DNA of 64,000 bases from contig JAYEFR010000053.1 of NCBI GenBank assembly GCA_034716155.1, positions 8,188 to 72,187 of the forward strand, read 5' to 3'. This DNA is from JAGGYK01 sp034716155. GTDB lineage: Bacteria; Desulfobacterota; Desulfomonilia; UBA1062. The notes under the pieces were generated by a model. The model made no database searches and was not told the origin of the DNA. It was given only the letters and a program-made list of their open reading frames with translations. The translations under genes and the position numbers were made by a program. Positions 17,766-26,334 of the stretch are shown here, one piece after another; position 1 is the first letter of the stretch; each line of letters begins with the position of its first letter.

Positions 17766-18509
17766 ATGCCCAAAGGACTATACTTCCTATTTATTATAAT
17801 AGCCTTACTCCTGACAGGTTGTGCATCTCAGCAGGACCTTAATACATTAAGATGGGAAGTTAATGCCCTTGAGACACGCCTTACAAAGGTAGAACAAGGT
17901 GCCCATAAAATATCAGAGGCGCTTTCACGGAAAGATAAGGAACTGGATCGGTCCCTGAAACAGCAGGCAGACCTGCAGGCACAATATACAGACCTTTACA
18001 CCCAACTCCTTGCTATTCAGGGAAAGATCGAGGAGATGGGCTCGCCCCATGGTAAGGCCGGCAGCCTTGGAGAGGATGAGGCACTCAAGGCCATTTTGAA
18101 TGACATAAATGCCATAAAAAAACATCTTGGTATGATAGAAAGCGGCAAGTCCTTATATGAAGCAGGCCTGGAAATGTTCAAGGAGGCCAAGTATGGTGAT
18201 GCCATAAAACTGTTCGATTTGTACCTTAAAAAGGATCCCCGAAAATCCCTTATCGATAACGTTCACTTCCGGACAGGAGAAGCCCTTTATGCTCAAGGCA
18301 AGTTTGAGGATGCGATATTGAGATACGATGTTGTAATAAAGAGATTTAAAAATAGTGAAAAGGTGCCTGATTGTCTTCTAAAACAGGGCATGTCCTTTAT
18401 TAAATTAAACGACAGGCAAGCAGGAGAACTCCTCTTGAGACGTGTTACAAACGAATTCCCGGACAGCAAGGCAGCTAAAAAGGCAAAAATACAGCTAGAA
18501 GAAAAATAG
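17766..18509 (+). CDS. cpoB: Tol-Pal associated CpoB/YbgF-like lipoprotein with TPR repeats
   Basis: CpoB (YbgF) links Tol energy state to peptidoglycan synthesis at septation. The 247-residue precursor starts with a signal peptide ending in the lipobox LTGC (Cys about residue 19), then a coiled-coil (about 25-95) and a C-terminal TPR-like region (about 125-245, YEAGLEMFKEAKYGDAIKLF and following repeats). This is the usual CpoB architecture, except that E. coli CpoB is soluble in the periplasm while a lipobox is present here. It lies 5 nt after pal and 2 nt before the kinase-like gene. Confidence 0.88.
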   Translation: MPKGLYFLFIIIALLLTGCASQQDLNTLRWEVNALETRLTKVEQGAHKISEALSRKDKELDRSLKQQADLQAQYTDLYTQLLAIQGKIEEMGSPHGKAGSLGEDEALKAILNDINAIKKHLGMIESGKSLYEAGLEMFKEAKYGDAIKLFDLYLKKDPRKSLIDNVHFRTGEALYAQGKFEDAILRYDVVIKRFKNSEKVPDCLLKQGMSFIKLNDRQAGELLLRRVTNEFPDSKAAKKAKIQLEEK

Positions 18510-18511
18510 AT

Positions 18512-19120
18512 GTGGGAAAAACTATAACAATATCAAAAGATTGCGGCTGTGGTTCAATAGAGTTGGCCAATGCCCTGGCCAAAGATCTGGGTTATGAATA
18601 TCTTGATAAAGGCATAGTGGCCCAACTGGCAAAGAAGATGCGTACATCTAAAGGTGAGATCCGTTCTTTTGAAGATGGGACATCCATCTCCATGTTCAGG
18701 TTTGTATCTAAATATATGACAGAGTCTTTGGTAAGAAAGATACTTGCAGGAGATAAAGGCTATGTGGACGATACCAGTTACCTTGCGGGTCTCAAAGGCC
18801 TGATGACTGATCTGGCAGATAAAGGGGATGTAATTATTGTGGGCAGGGGTGGACAGTGTGTGCTTAAAGGCAGGCCCGATGTAGTACATGTAAGGCTAAT
18901 AGCACCAATGGAATACAAAAAAGAACGCCTGGCAAAAAAGAAAGACTGTACCCTCGAAGAGGCTGATAACATAATAAAGAGAAAGGAAGAAGAATCAAAA
19001 AGATATATTGAAAGGTTATTTGGCCTCTACTGGAATGACCCAACCCTGTATCATATGACCATAAACTTAAGTTTGGTAAGAGAAGAAACAGCTATAGATA
19101 TGATCAAAGGGCTTCTATAA
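18512..19120 (+). CDS. Cytidylate-kinase-like protein, GTG start
   Basis: A 202-residue protein of the cytidylate kinase-like family (P-loop nucleotide kinase fold). It begins with GKTITISKDCGCGSIELA, where the usual GSGG P-loop is replaced by GCGS, then KGIVAQLAKK, VIIVGRGGQCVL and VRLIAPMEYKKERLAKK (lid-like). The GTG start, 2 nt after the cpoB stop, is chosen because the first beta strand starts at once. Substrate is not known; it may not be a true CMP kinase because the P-loop and length differ. Coupling to pal-cpoB suggests joint expression. Confidence 0.75.
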   Translation: MGKTITISKDCGCGSIELANALAKDLGYEYLDKGIVAQLAKKMRTSKGEIRSFEDGTSISMFRFVSKYMTESLVRKILAGDKGYVDDTSYLAGLKGLMTDLADKGDVIIVGRGGQCVLKGRPDVVHVRLIAPMEYKKERLAKKKDCTLEEADNIIKRKEEESKRYIERLFGLYWNDPTLYHMTINLSLVREETAIDMIKGLL

Positions 19121-19319
19121 GGGACCATTGCCCTTTCGGCCACTGGCGGAAGGTGTCTTTTAACTCAGCACTCATCCCTGTCGGGGGTCCGTTGTAAAAT
19201 CTCCAGATAGGATAATTCCTTCCAAATAAACAACTGACCACGGACAACTGATAACTGTCTTCATACAAAACCAAAACAGATGGCTTAGACCGCAATCTCC
19301 TGACGGGGATCTGAGTCGA
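19121..19319. repeat. Short repeat-bearing spacer
   Basis: Between two convergent genes. It contains CCGTTGTAAAA and CCACGGACAACT segments that are also present at about 16723-16790, and a TCTTCATACAAAAC segment related to the modular repeat ends. No gene is visible. Confidence 0.5.
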
Positions 19320-20258
19320 TCATCCAAGCTTTTGCCTATATTTGCCATCCACACAGAGGACCTTATCTTTATGAACAAGGCCTTCTAAGTGCTTCTTTAT
19401 CATATTTTCTTCCCCATAAAAAAGGATCTTGTCCTCAAACGTATAATCATATCCATAGATAGGAGAAACCCTTACAATATCTTCAAGGGCTGCCCACCCA
19501 TCACCAGGGACAAGATCCAAGATTACCTCGTCCCTGTGATCAAGTGCAGCCTTATATGTTGCCATTCGCTTGGGAAAATATGCGGCCTTTATCGGCCTTG
19601 CATGCGAAGATATAAAGACATCTATAGGAAAACCCTTGACCCTTTCCATAGATGCCTTAAATGCATCTATATTTGACTCCTCATTTCCATACCACGGACC
19701 AAATGGACTCAAATCTATATCAAAACCAATGAGGATCTTTTCTACTGGTTCCCACAGACAATAGTGATCATTCAGATGCCCTGGGGTGTAGAGGGCAACA
19801 AATCTTGTGAGCCCCATATCAAATTCATCACCCTCTTCAAAGGAAGAGGTTATACTGAAATCCCTGAAACCCGTAAATTCCAGGTGTGTATCCTTCCACA
19901 GTTGAGACAGGGTCTTGCCTATTAACCTTGGGGCAAGTTTATCTGCAGTACATATACTATCCTTATTATTTGCCGGCACTATTATGTCAGGTGAGCCTCC
20001 CTCCTGAAATAGCCAATTGCCCGAGGTATGGTCAGGATGAGAATGGGAGTTTATAACCAAGTCTATATGTAAAGCGCTTTTCAATCTTCGAATAAGCTCA
20101 ATGCCACATCCTGTATCTATAATGGCATTTACCTTATCCAGCACCAGTATCGAATTGGAAAAAGGAGACCTGCTCCTTAATTTTCCCTGTACAACATGAA
20201 TATGGTCTGTAATAGATGTGATCTTCAGCCCAAGCTTTTGTAATCCGTAGATATCCAT
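19320..20258 (-). CDS. Metallo-beta-lactamase-fold hydrolase, probably leaderless mRNA
   Basis: A 312-residue MBL-fold enzyme. The metal-binding signature NSHSHPDHTSGN (HxHxDH) lies at about residues 74-85, a later TPGHLNDHYCLWEP holds the third His, and SSHARPI the fourth. It resembles glyoxalase-II-like or quinoprotein-relay MBL proteins; the substrate is unknown. A TTG at 20264 is in frame but lies between the -10 box and the expected transcription start, so ATG 20258 is the start. No ribosome site precedes it. The gene is convergent with the cytidylate-kinase-like gene. Confidence 0.85.
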   Translation of the reverse strand: MDIYGLQKLGLKITSITDHIHVVQGKLRSRSPFSNSILVLDKVNAIIDTGCGIELIRRLKSALHIDLVINSHSHPDHTSGNWLFQEGGSPDIIVPANNKDSICTADKLAPRLIGKTLSQLWKDTHLEFTGFRDFSITSSFEEGDEFDMGLTRFVALYTPGHLNDHYCLWEPVEKILIGFDIDLSPFGPWYGNEESNIDAFKASMERVKGFPIDVFISSHARPIKAAYFPKRMATYKAALDHRDEVILDLVPGDGWAALEDIVRVSPIYGYDYTFEDKILFYGEENMIKKHLEGLVHKDKVLCVDGKYRQKLG

Positions 20259-20266
20259 AATCAAGA

Positions 20267-20295
20267 ATTATATTTCTTCTTATCCATAGAGTCAA
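20267..20295 (-). promoter_or_regulatory. Strong sigma-70 promoter directly at the MBL start codon
   Basis: On the minus strand TTGACT (20295-20290), 17-nt spacer, TATAAT (20272-20267). The ATG at 20258 is only 8 nt after the -10 box, so transcripts should begin at or within 1-3 nt of the start codon. This indicates a leaderless message. Confidence 0.75.
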
Positions 20296-20450
20296 CACAC
20301 CTTATCTCCCCAGATATGATTCCCTTTGCCTCTCGATCAGCTCAAAAAGGGATATACAACGATCTTATAGCTAAGGGCCTTTATCGTTTGTTGTGGCCAA
20401 GATGACCATGGGAGAGTATAAAAATACCAGACAAAGATCGGAGGTGAACT

Positions 20451-21212
20451 ATGGAGGTGAAAATCGAAAAAAAAGATAAGGTCTTCACTGTGGGTATAAA
20501 CCGTCCCGAAGTAAAGAACGCAGTGAATAGAAAGATAGCTTATACCCTTTCAGAGGCATTTAGGGCCTTTGAAGAAGACGACTCCTTATATGTGGCTGTG
20601 CTCTATGGAGAAGGGAGAACTTTCTGTTCCGGAGCTGATTTAAAGGCAATCGCAGGAGGGAAACCAAACCGCACGGAAGTAGATGGTGACGGCCCAATGG
20701 GCCCCACAAGGATGAAACTGTCCAAACCTGTTATAGCTGCCGTTTCAGGGTATGCAGTTGCAGGCGGCCTTGAGCTTGCAATATGGTGTGACATGCGGGT
20801 GGTTGAGAAAGATGCTGTATTTGGAGTCTTTTGCCGCAGGTGGGGAGTGCCTCTCATCGATGGAGGCACAGTACGGCTTGCTCGCTTGATAGGGGTCAGT
20901 CACGCCCTTGACATGATACTGACAGGCAGACCCGTATCATCAGATGAAGCCCTTTTAATGGGTCTTGCAAACAGGGTTGTAGAAAATGGCAGGGCAAAGG
21001 CAGAGGCGGAAAAGCTGGCTGCTCAAATAGCCGAATTCCCGCAAACCTGCTTAAGACATGACCGGCTGTCCTTGTGGGAAGGAATGAATCTGGGCATTGA
21101 CGAGGCAATGAAAAATGAGTTCCGCCATGGAATGGAGGTCACCAGCAGCCTGGAGACTGTACAAGGCGCAAAACGTTTCAAGGAAGGGGCCGGAAGACAC
21201 GGAAAATTCTAG
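20451..21212 (+). CDS. Enoyl-CoA hydratase/isomerase family protein
   Basis: A 253-residue crotonase-fold protein. The CoA-binding oxyanion-hole segments are GEGRTFCSGADLKAIAGG (about residues 54-71) and AVSGYAVAGGLELAIWCDMRV (about 98-118). The Glu in 'GGLELA' corresponds to one catalytic position, and RWGVPLIDGGTVRLARLIG matches the second region. Crotonases hydrate or isomerise acyl-CoA esters; the exact substrate cannot be told. ATG 20451 follows GGAGGTGAACT. It stands alone, divergent from the MBL gene, with a 186-nt spacer. Confidence 0.88.
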   Translation: MEVKIEKKDKVFTVGINRPEVKNAVNRKIAYTLSEAFRAFEEDDSLYVAVLYGEGRTFCSGADLKAIAGGKPNRTEVDGDGPMGPTRMKLSKPVIAAVSGYAVAGGLELAIWCDMRVVEKDAVFGVFCRRWGVPLIDGGTVRLARLIGVSHALDMILTGRPVSSDEALLMGLANRVVENGRAKAEAEKLAAQIAEFPQTCLRHDRLSLWEGMNLGIDEAMKNEFRHGMEVTSSLETVQGAKRFKEGAGRHGKF

Positions 21213-21245
21213 ATGTGTTATTTCCTCCCTAACCATATCTAAATA

Positions 21246-21283
21246 GAGAGGCAAAAAGTGAATCTGATTTTCTTTTGCCTCTC
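21246..21283. terminator. Long stem-loop after the enoyl-CoA hydratase gene
   Basis: GAGAGGCAAAA and TTTTGCCTCTC form an 11-bp stem around a 16-nt loop, 34 nt after the stop. No U-tract follows, so it may be a processing hairpin rather than an intrinsic terminator. The right arm (TTTGCCTCTCGAT) also occurs at about 20325-20337. Confidence 0.4.
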
Positions 21284-21340
21284 GATTACCTCAAGATTAC
21301 TCACGATTCACTGCGAAACGCCAAGTCTAACCAAGTAAAC

Positions 21341-21524
21341 CAATGAAACTATATAAATATCTTTTTCATATAAACGCATATGTCTGCAAGGCAGACACAA
21401 CCAAACATGAAAATATGACATTTTCATACAGATTCCATCCCTGTAGGGCCCGTTGCCTTAAGCGGGCCGATGAGGCAGGCCCCTACATTTCTTTTTGACT
21501 GCCGACTATCGACTGATGACTATC
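21341..21524. repeat. Modular interspersed repeat copy plus heptamer units
   Basis: The spacer between the convergent hydratase and ligase genes holds a copy of the modular repeat: TTTTTCATATAAACGCA, CTGCAAGGCAGACACAACCA, TGAAAATATGACATTTTCAT, ATCCCTGTAGGGCC and AAGCGGGCCGATGAGGCAGG. It is followed by four GACTNNN units at 21497-21524. The best match elsewhere is 43765-43965. Confidence 0.75.
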
Positions 21525-21536
21525 TATAGAGATGGC

Positions 21537-23252
21537 CTATTTTTTCTTTCCAGCCATCTTTTCTATCTCTTTTTTCCTCAGTTCTTTTCTTAAGACCTTC
21601 CCTATAGCGCTCTTGGGGAGATCATCCCTGAATTCTACAATCTTCGGCACCTTATATTTTGCCATATTCTCCCTGCAATATTCTATAATCTCCTCAGACG
21701 TTGCAGTCTCCCCTTCTTTCAGTACGATGAAAATCTTTACTGTCTCTCCCCTATATTCATGGGGCACGCCTATGGTGCATGCCTCCTTTATCTTTGGGTG
21801 CTTATAGAGTACCTCGTCAATCTCCCTGGGGTAGACATTAAATCCGCTGGCAATAATCATATCCTTCTTTCTATCAACAATATAGAAATATCCCTCCTCA
21901 TCCATGGTCGCAATATCACCTGTATAAAGCCATCCGTCTCTAAGGGCGATCTCTGTTTCTTCTGGCTTGTTCCAGTACCCTTTCATTATCTGCGGGCCTT
22001 TTATGATAAGCTCCCCTGGCTCTCCAACAGGCAGTTCTTTTGCTCCATCCTCCTGATCCACTACCCTGCATAAGGTATCAGGGGCTGGGAGACCAACAGA
22101 GCCTGGTATCCTCTTTGCCCCCTGGCCGAAAGGATTCATATGGGTTACAGGGGCAGACTCTGTGAGACCAAAACCTTCACAGATAGCTGCACCAGTGAGT
22201 TTCTCAAAACGTTCTATTACCTCAATAGGCAGCGGCGCACTTCCGGAAAAGCACCCCTTTATAGAACCCAGGTCATACTTGTGCAGATCCGGATGGTTCA
22301 GCATACCCACATACATGGTGGGTACCAATGCAAGGAATGAGACCTTATAGTCCGTGACGGCATCCAGCAATGGTTTCGGCTCAGGTCTTGGTATGAGGGC
22401 AATAGCAGAACCAGCCCATATGGGGTAGTTCATAGCACAGGTCATGCCAAAGGAATGGAAGATAGGTAGTGCTCCCATATGGGTATCTTCTGATGCAGTT
22501 GCCTTAAATTCCGGGTACCATGCCTCTATCTGCTGTACATTGCAGCTCAAATTTTTGTGAGTAAGCATTACGCCTTTTGATTCACCTGTAGTTCCACCTG
22601 TATATTGCAGACATGCCGCATCTTCCCATTCAATCTCCTTTTCTGGCGGATTCGGCGGATATTTTGCGATTATCTCTTTAAATGTATATACCTCAGCTAC
22701 CTTCTTTATCTCAGCCTTCAAGCCTTTTTTCTTTGCTACAAGCGGAAATAATATATTCTTGGGAAATGGCAGGTAGTCACCTATGCTGCACGTAATAATC
22801 TGCTTTACCTTGGTCTTGGGACGCAGGTCTATCGTCCTGTTTGCCGGGAGATCTATAGTAATCAATACCTTTGAACCGGAATCGTTCAACTGATATTTTA
22901 TTTCGCGATCGGAGTACAAAGGGTTATTAGATACCACTATGGCATTAGCACGATGAATAGCATAATAAGCCGCCACACAATGTATGGTATTCGGAAGCAA
23001 AAGCGCTACCCTGTCCCCCTTTTCCACCCCCATATCTGCAAGCGCAGTAGCCAACCTCTCTACCATCTCGACTAACCTTGCATATGTCACTTTATACCCT
23101 TCAAAGATAAGGGCTGTATTATTCGGATGATCTTTGGCAGAGCGATACAGGGCATCTATCATTGGCAGCTTTTCATACTCTATAGTCCCCACTACACCCT
23201 TACTATAATGCTTTAACCAGATCTTTTCATCATATCTCCTGTCTTCAGACAT
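21537..23252 (-). CDS. Long-chain fatty-acid--CoA ligase (AMP-forming)
   Basis: A 571-residue ANL-superfamily enzyme that activates a carboxylic acid as acyl-AMP and then acyl-CoA. Motifs: YTGGTTGESKGVMLTH (AMP-binding P-loop-like), GYWNKPEETEIALRDGWLYTGD, the hinge DRKKDMIIASGFNVYPREIDE and the C-terminal catalytic Lys in SAIGKVLRKELR. This pattern fits FadD-like enzymes, though medium-chain or aromatic acids cannot be ruled out. The start has AAGGAGGGGTT upstream. The C-terminus is Lys-rich. It stands alone with its own promoter region. Confidence 0.92.
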   Translation of the reverse strand: MSEDRRYDEKIWLKHYSKGVVGTIEYEKLPMIDALYRSAKDHPNNTALIFEGYKVTYARLVEMVERLATALADMGVEKGDRVALLLPNTIHCVAAYYAIHRANAIVVSNNPLYSDREIKYQLNDSGSKVLITIDLPANRTIDLRPKTKVKQIITCSIGDYLPFPKNILFPLVAKKKGLKAEIKKVAEVYTFKEIIAKYPPNPPEKEIEWEDAACLQYTGGTTGESKGVMLTHKNLSCNVQQIEAWYPEFKATASEDTHMGALPIFHSFGMTCAMNYPIWAGSAIALIPRPEPKPLLDAVTDYKVSFLALVPTMYVGMLNHPDLHKYDLGSIKGCFSGSAPLPIEVIERFEKLTGAAICEGFGLTESAPVTHMNPFGQGAKRIPGSVGLPAPDTLCRVVDQEDGAKELPVGEPGELIIKGPQIMKGYWNKPEETEIALRDGWLYTGDIATMDEEGYFYIVDRKKDMIIASGFNVYPREIDEVLYKHPKIKEACTIGVPHEYRGETVKIFIVLKEGETATSEEIIEYCRENMAKYKVPKIVEFRDDLPKSAIGKVLRKELRKKEIEKMAGKKK

Positions 23253-23305
23253 AACCCCTCCTTAAGAATGACTAAATCTAAAAAAACCTCTCTTCTTATT
23301 ATTAA

Positions 23306-23335
23306 GAGATTAATCTCAGAACATATAATTGTCAA
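23306..23335 (-). promoter_or_regulatory. Candidate promoter and palindrome before the acyl-CoA ligase
   Basis: On the minus strand a perfect TTGACA (23335-23330) is followed after 17 nt by TAATCT (23312-23307), a weak -10. The -10 lies inside the perfect palindrome GAGATTAATCTC (23306-23317), which could be an operator. The leader then includes AAGGAGGGG. Confidence 0.4.
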
Positions 23336-23487
23336 GATCATGAGTAAAGCCAGTTGCGTTTCCCCAAAGTTGCTATTTCATGAACGATTAAAGTTAGTTA
23401 TATAACAGGCCAATTATCCGCCTTGGGCAGGATTGCACCCTTAAATTTATTGACAAACAATCCATGCTTAGGTAGAGATGTGTGTAT

Positions 23488-23564
23488 GGCGGTGTAGCTC
23501 AGCTGGTTAGAGCATGCGGCTCATATCCGCAGCGTCGGGGGTTCAAGTCCCTCCACCGCTACCA
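23488..23564 (+). tRNA. tRNA-Met (anticodon CAT)
   Basis: A 77-nt cloverleaf with the CCA end encoded. Acceptor GGCGGTG pairs with CACCGCT (one G-U at position 1-72), D-arm GCTCAGCTGGTTAGAGC, anticodon stem TGCGG/CCGCA with loop CTCATAT giving CAT, and T-arm GGGGG-TTCAAGT-CCCTC (one mispair). The G1-U72 pair and the anticodon stem argue for elongator tRNA-Met rather than the initiator; tRNA-Ile with a lysidine-modified CAT is a less likely alternative. Confidence 0.93.
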
Positions 23565-23708
23565 AATTTTGTGTCTGTTTTTACATAAATAATATTCTTT
23601 AACCCTCCACTGTTTACTACTTAGGGTTTTATATAAATTTTTCCTTCTATTTTTTCTTATAAGCCATTAATAAAAATAAGACATACTATAAATATATGGA
23701 GGTTACAT

Positions 23709-24398
23709 ATGCCCAGATTTTTCGCAGAGATTGTTGATACCGGTCATGCTGTCATAAAAGGTAAAGATGTGGCGCATATTACAGGCCCTTTACGTAAGCA
23801 CATAGGCGATGAGATATCTATTAGAGACTATACTACAGGATATAAGGGGAAAATTCGATCAATAGATAAAGGTAAACTTATCGTTGACATAGAAAAACAA
23901 GAAATATTGCATGAAAGGTCAGAAAAAAAGATCCGCCTGGGTATCTGTTTGATAACAATGAAAGAAATGGATTCTCTAGTACGCTTTGCCACAGAACTTG
24001 GGGTTGCAGAAATTGTCCCGGTAGTAGCCTCCAGATCTAACATAAGGGGTGTATCTGAAAAGAGATACTTGAGATGGAGAGGTATAGTCATGGAGGCAAT
24101 AAAACAATCACAACGCCAAAGCATCCTTAAGATACAAAACTGCTTATCCATAGAAACCTTTGCAAGATTTGCTTCAGACAACTGGCCAGATAGACTTGTC
24201 GGAGATCATAGTAGCAATACAAAATTAAAAGCTATTACATCTCACGGTGCGGGCATTTTGATAGGGCCTGAAGGCGGATTTACATCTCAAGAGATCAATA
24301 TGCTGCATGCCCACGGCTTTACCTTTGTAAGTATGGGCAAAACCATATTAAGATCAATAACCGCTGCGCTGGCTGCGGCTGCAATATTAGGGGCCTGA
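23709..24398 (+). CDS. rsmE: 16S rRNA (uracil(1498)-N3)-methyltransferase
   Basis: RsmE methylates N3 of U1498 in 16S rRNA. The 229-residue protein has an N-terminal PUA-like domain (about 1-70) and a SPOUT methyltransferase domain with the knot motif IGPEGGFTSQEI (about 189-200) and LGKTILR-like GKTILRSITAALAAAAIL at the C-terminus. SRSNIRG and EAIKQSQR are also typical. SD GGAGG precedes the ATG. The neighbours are unrelated, so it is probably monocistronic. Confidence 0.93.
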   Translation: MPRFFAEIVDTGHAVIKGKDVAHITGPLRKHIGDEISIRDYTTGYKGKIRSIDKGKLIVDIEKQEILHERSEKKIRLGICLITMKEMDSLVRFATELGVAEIVPVVASRSNIRGVSEKRYLRWRGIVMEAIKQSQRQSILKIQNCLSIETFARFASDNWPDRLVGDHSSNTKLKAITSHGAGILIGPEGGFTSQEINMLHAHGFTFVSMGKTILRSITAALAAAAILGA

Positions 24399-24511
24399 TA
24401 CGCTATCTCACAAAAATTTACCCGCCACTTAGATTACAAAGAACACAACCTGACTTTCTCTTTATTCGCTGTTTACCCCTAGCCTTTTCTTAGGCAGGCC
24501 GATAAGCCATC

Positions 24512-24540
24512 TTGACTTGGGCTATGTTAGATACTATGTA
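24512..24540 (+). promoter_or_regulatory. Possible promoter of the zinc peptidase gene
   Basis: TTGACT, a 17-nt spacer and TATGTA lie 38 nt before the start codon. The -10 is a partial match only. No clear alternative is seen in the 179-nt spacer. Confidence 0.35.
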
Positions 24541-24577
24541 TTTATGTGACAACAAAATCAATAGATAGGCGGGTTTA

Positions 24578-25267
24578 ATGTTTATAGATCCATTATATAT
24601 AATAATGATAGTACCTGCACTTTTGCTGAGTATCTATGCCCAAATAAAGGTGAAATCATCATACTCTAAATATTCCAAAATCCCGACCTCAACGGGTATA
24701 TCAGGGGCTCACGCAGCCCGCATGATACTTGATAGTGAAGGGATAGCAGATGTAGGCATCGAGGTAAGCAAAGATTTTTTAACTGATCATTATGATCCAA
24801 GAACCAAGGTGCTCAGATTATCTAAAGAGGTATACATGGGCGAATCTTTGGCATCCGTGGGCATTGCTGCCCATGAGGTGGGTCATGCCATACAGCATGC
24901 AAGGGGCTATATGCCTTTGCGGGCACGCAGCGCCCTGGTGCCTGTATCCATGCTGGGCTCAAACCTTGCGTGGCCCCTCCTCATTATAGGATTTATTTTT
25001 ATGTCGAAGACGCTTATTACTGCGGGGATATTGTTCTTTAGCCTTGCCGTACTATTCCAGATCGTAACCCTGCCGGTGGAGTTTAATGCCTCATCTAGGG
25101 CACTAAGGGCATTGCCTGCTGCGGGTATACTCTCAGAGCAAGAGACTGCCGGGGCAAGACATATACTATCAGCAGCCGCAATGACTTATGTGGCTGCTGC
25201 AGCTGCTGCTGTGCTTCAGCTATTATACTTTTTATTAAGGGCGGGACTCCTGGGCGGAGACGAATAA
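24578..25267 (+). CDS. Membrane zinc metallopeptidase, YugP family
   Basis: A 229-residue membrane protein with the zincin motif HEVGH at residues 99-103 and three or four transmembrane segments (about 6-20, 122-140, 144-165, 200-220). It matches the neutral zinc metallopeptidase family known as YugP, including YDPRTKVLRLSKEVYMG before the motif and LPVEFNASSRAL after it. A target is unknown; membrane protein turnover is likely. The gene is followed by repeats. Confidence 0.88.
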   Translation: MFIDPLYIIMIVPALLLSIYAQIKVKSSYSKYSKIPTSTGISGAHAARMILDSEGIADVGIEVSKDFLTDHYDPRTKVLRLSKEVYMGESLASVGIAAHEVGHAIQHARGYMPLRARSALVPVSMLGSNLAWPLLIIGFIFMSKTLITAGILFFSLAVLFQIVTLPVEFNASSRALRALPAAGILSEQETAGARHILSAAAMTYVAAAAAAVLQLLYFLLRAGLLGGDE

Positions 25268-25304
25268 CACTGTTTGTTTTATTTAAACTAATAAAACCAA
25301 CAAA

Positions 25305-25545
25305 ACTATATAAATGTCTTTTTCATACAAACGTGCATGGGCTGTGCTCACAACGAAGGATGAAAAACATTCTCACGCAAAGAACGCCAAGTACGCAAAG
25401 GTGCTTTCTTTTTTTATCATACTTCTTTATTTTTCTTTGCGATCTTTGCGGCTTTGCGTGAGGGGAGGTTTTTTGATCTTCTTTGCAGGACCTGTGATTT
25501 TCGCACATCAACAGGTACTTTTTCATATAAACCGACAAGATTACA
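25305..25545. repeat. Composite intergenic repeats (modular ends and CGCAAAG palindrome)
   Basis: TTTTTCATACAAACG at about 25319 and TTTTTCATATAAACCG at about 25519 are ends of the modular repeat. Between them lies an inverted-repeat element of CGCAAAG units (CTCACGCAAAGAACGCC, 25374 on) answered by CTTTGCGGCTTTGCGTGAG (to about 25466). CGCAAAG-type palindromes are known as interspersed repeats in several environmental bacteria. No gene is seen in the spacer. Confidence 0.7.
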
Positions 25546-25559
25546 ACCCTGAGAGCATG

Positions 25560-26288
25560 CTACTCATGGATAGTAAATCTCCATGCACAGAACCACTCAT
25601 CCGGGTGTTCATCAGGTGGGCAGGCTATGCACTCTGTTATGATCCTTTTGTCAATAGTTTTTGCAAAGGTAGCGTATTCAACAACCCCTACAGATTTACA
25701 TGGATAATCCACAAGTCCCCTCCTCTTCCTGGCCGACTGTACCCTGCAATTTAACATCTTGAAGATTAAGGTGCGGTCATCTGTTTCTTCCACTGATTGC
25801 TCATTTATCCTTGAGTACATTCTGTAAGATAGCGCCTGCTTCAATGCAGGCAGGCCTCCATCTTCAGGTAGATGGCACAACCTTTTTATCCTGTACGCCT
25901 CATACGGAGAAAATCGTGTCCAGCATGTATCATTACACCTCTTTGCAGTAAACAATTCTTCTCCTTGCTCGATCTCTTGAAACCATACGCCGTCATTTGC
26001 GAGCCAGTTGATACCTAACGCCCTTAACAGCTCTAAAAGTTCCTGCCTTGATAATTTCTTTAATATAGCAGGAATCCCTGCATCATCTACATCAAAGCCT
26101 AAGACCTCACCAAGTCTCTTCATATCAATAGCAAGACATTTTCTGCCAACTGCATCTTCCATCTCAAGGGCCTTATGCAGGCCTAACTGGTGCACTGCCT
26201 CGTTAAACCATATCCCATAATGGACAAGTATCCTGCGAAATCCATCAATAGTCCACTCTATAAGCCTTTCTTTGTCTATATCTTCCAT
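25560..26288 (-). CDS. Uncharacterised Cys-rich protein (DUF6125-like)
   Basis: A 242-residue soluble protein of unknown function. The N-terminal part (WTIDGFRRILVHYGIWFNEA, then a helical region) and the C-terminal Cys positions (CNDTCW, LNCRVQ, YPCKS, ECIACPP, WFCAW) resemble a family of anaerobe cytosolic proteins annotated as DUF6125 or related to L-2-amino-thiazoline-4-carboxylate hydrolase; this is from memory and only moderately sure. The Cys pairs suggest metal or FeS binding. It lies 46 nt after the UlaG-like gene on the same strand and may be the fourth gene of that operon. Confidence 0.55.
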   Translation of the reverse strand: MEDIDKERLIEWTIDGFRRILVHYGIWFNEAVHQLGLHKALEMEDAVGRKCLAIDMKRLGEVLGFDVDDAGIPAILKKLSRQELLELLRALGINWLANDGVWFQEIEQGEELFTAKRCNDTCWTRFSPYEAYRIKRLCHLPEDGGLPALKQALSYRMYSRINEQSVEETDDRTLIFKMLNCRVQSARKRRGLVDYPCKSVGVVEYATFAKTIDKRIITECIACPPDEHPDEWFCAWRFTIHE

Positions 26289-26334
26289 CTTATAGATATT
26301 ATCCTCCGCCTTTTATCTTTCAGCTTTTTTTGCC

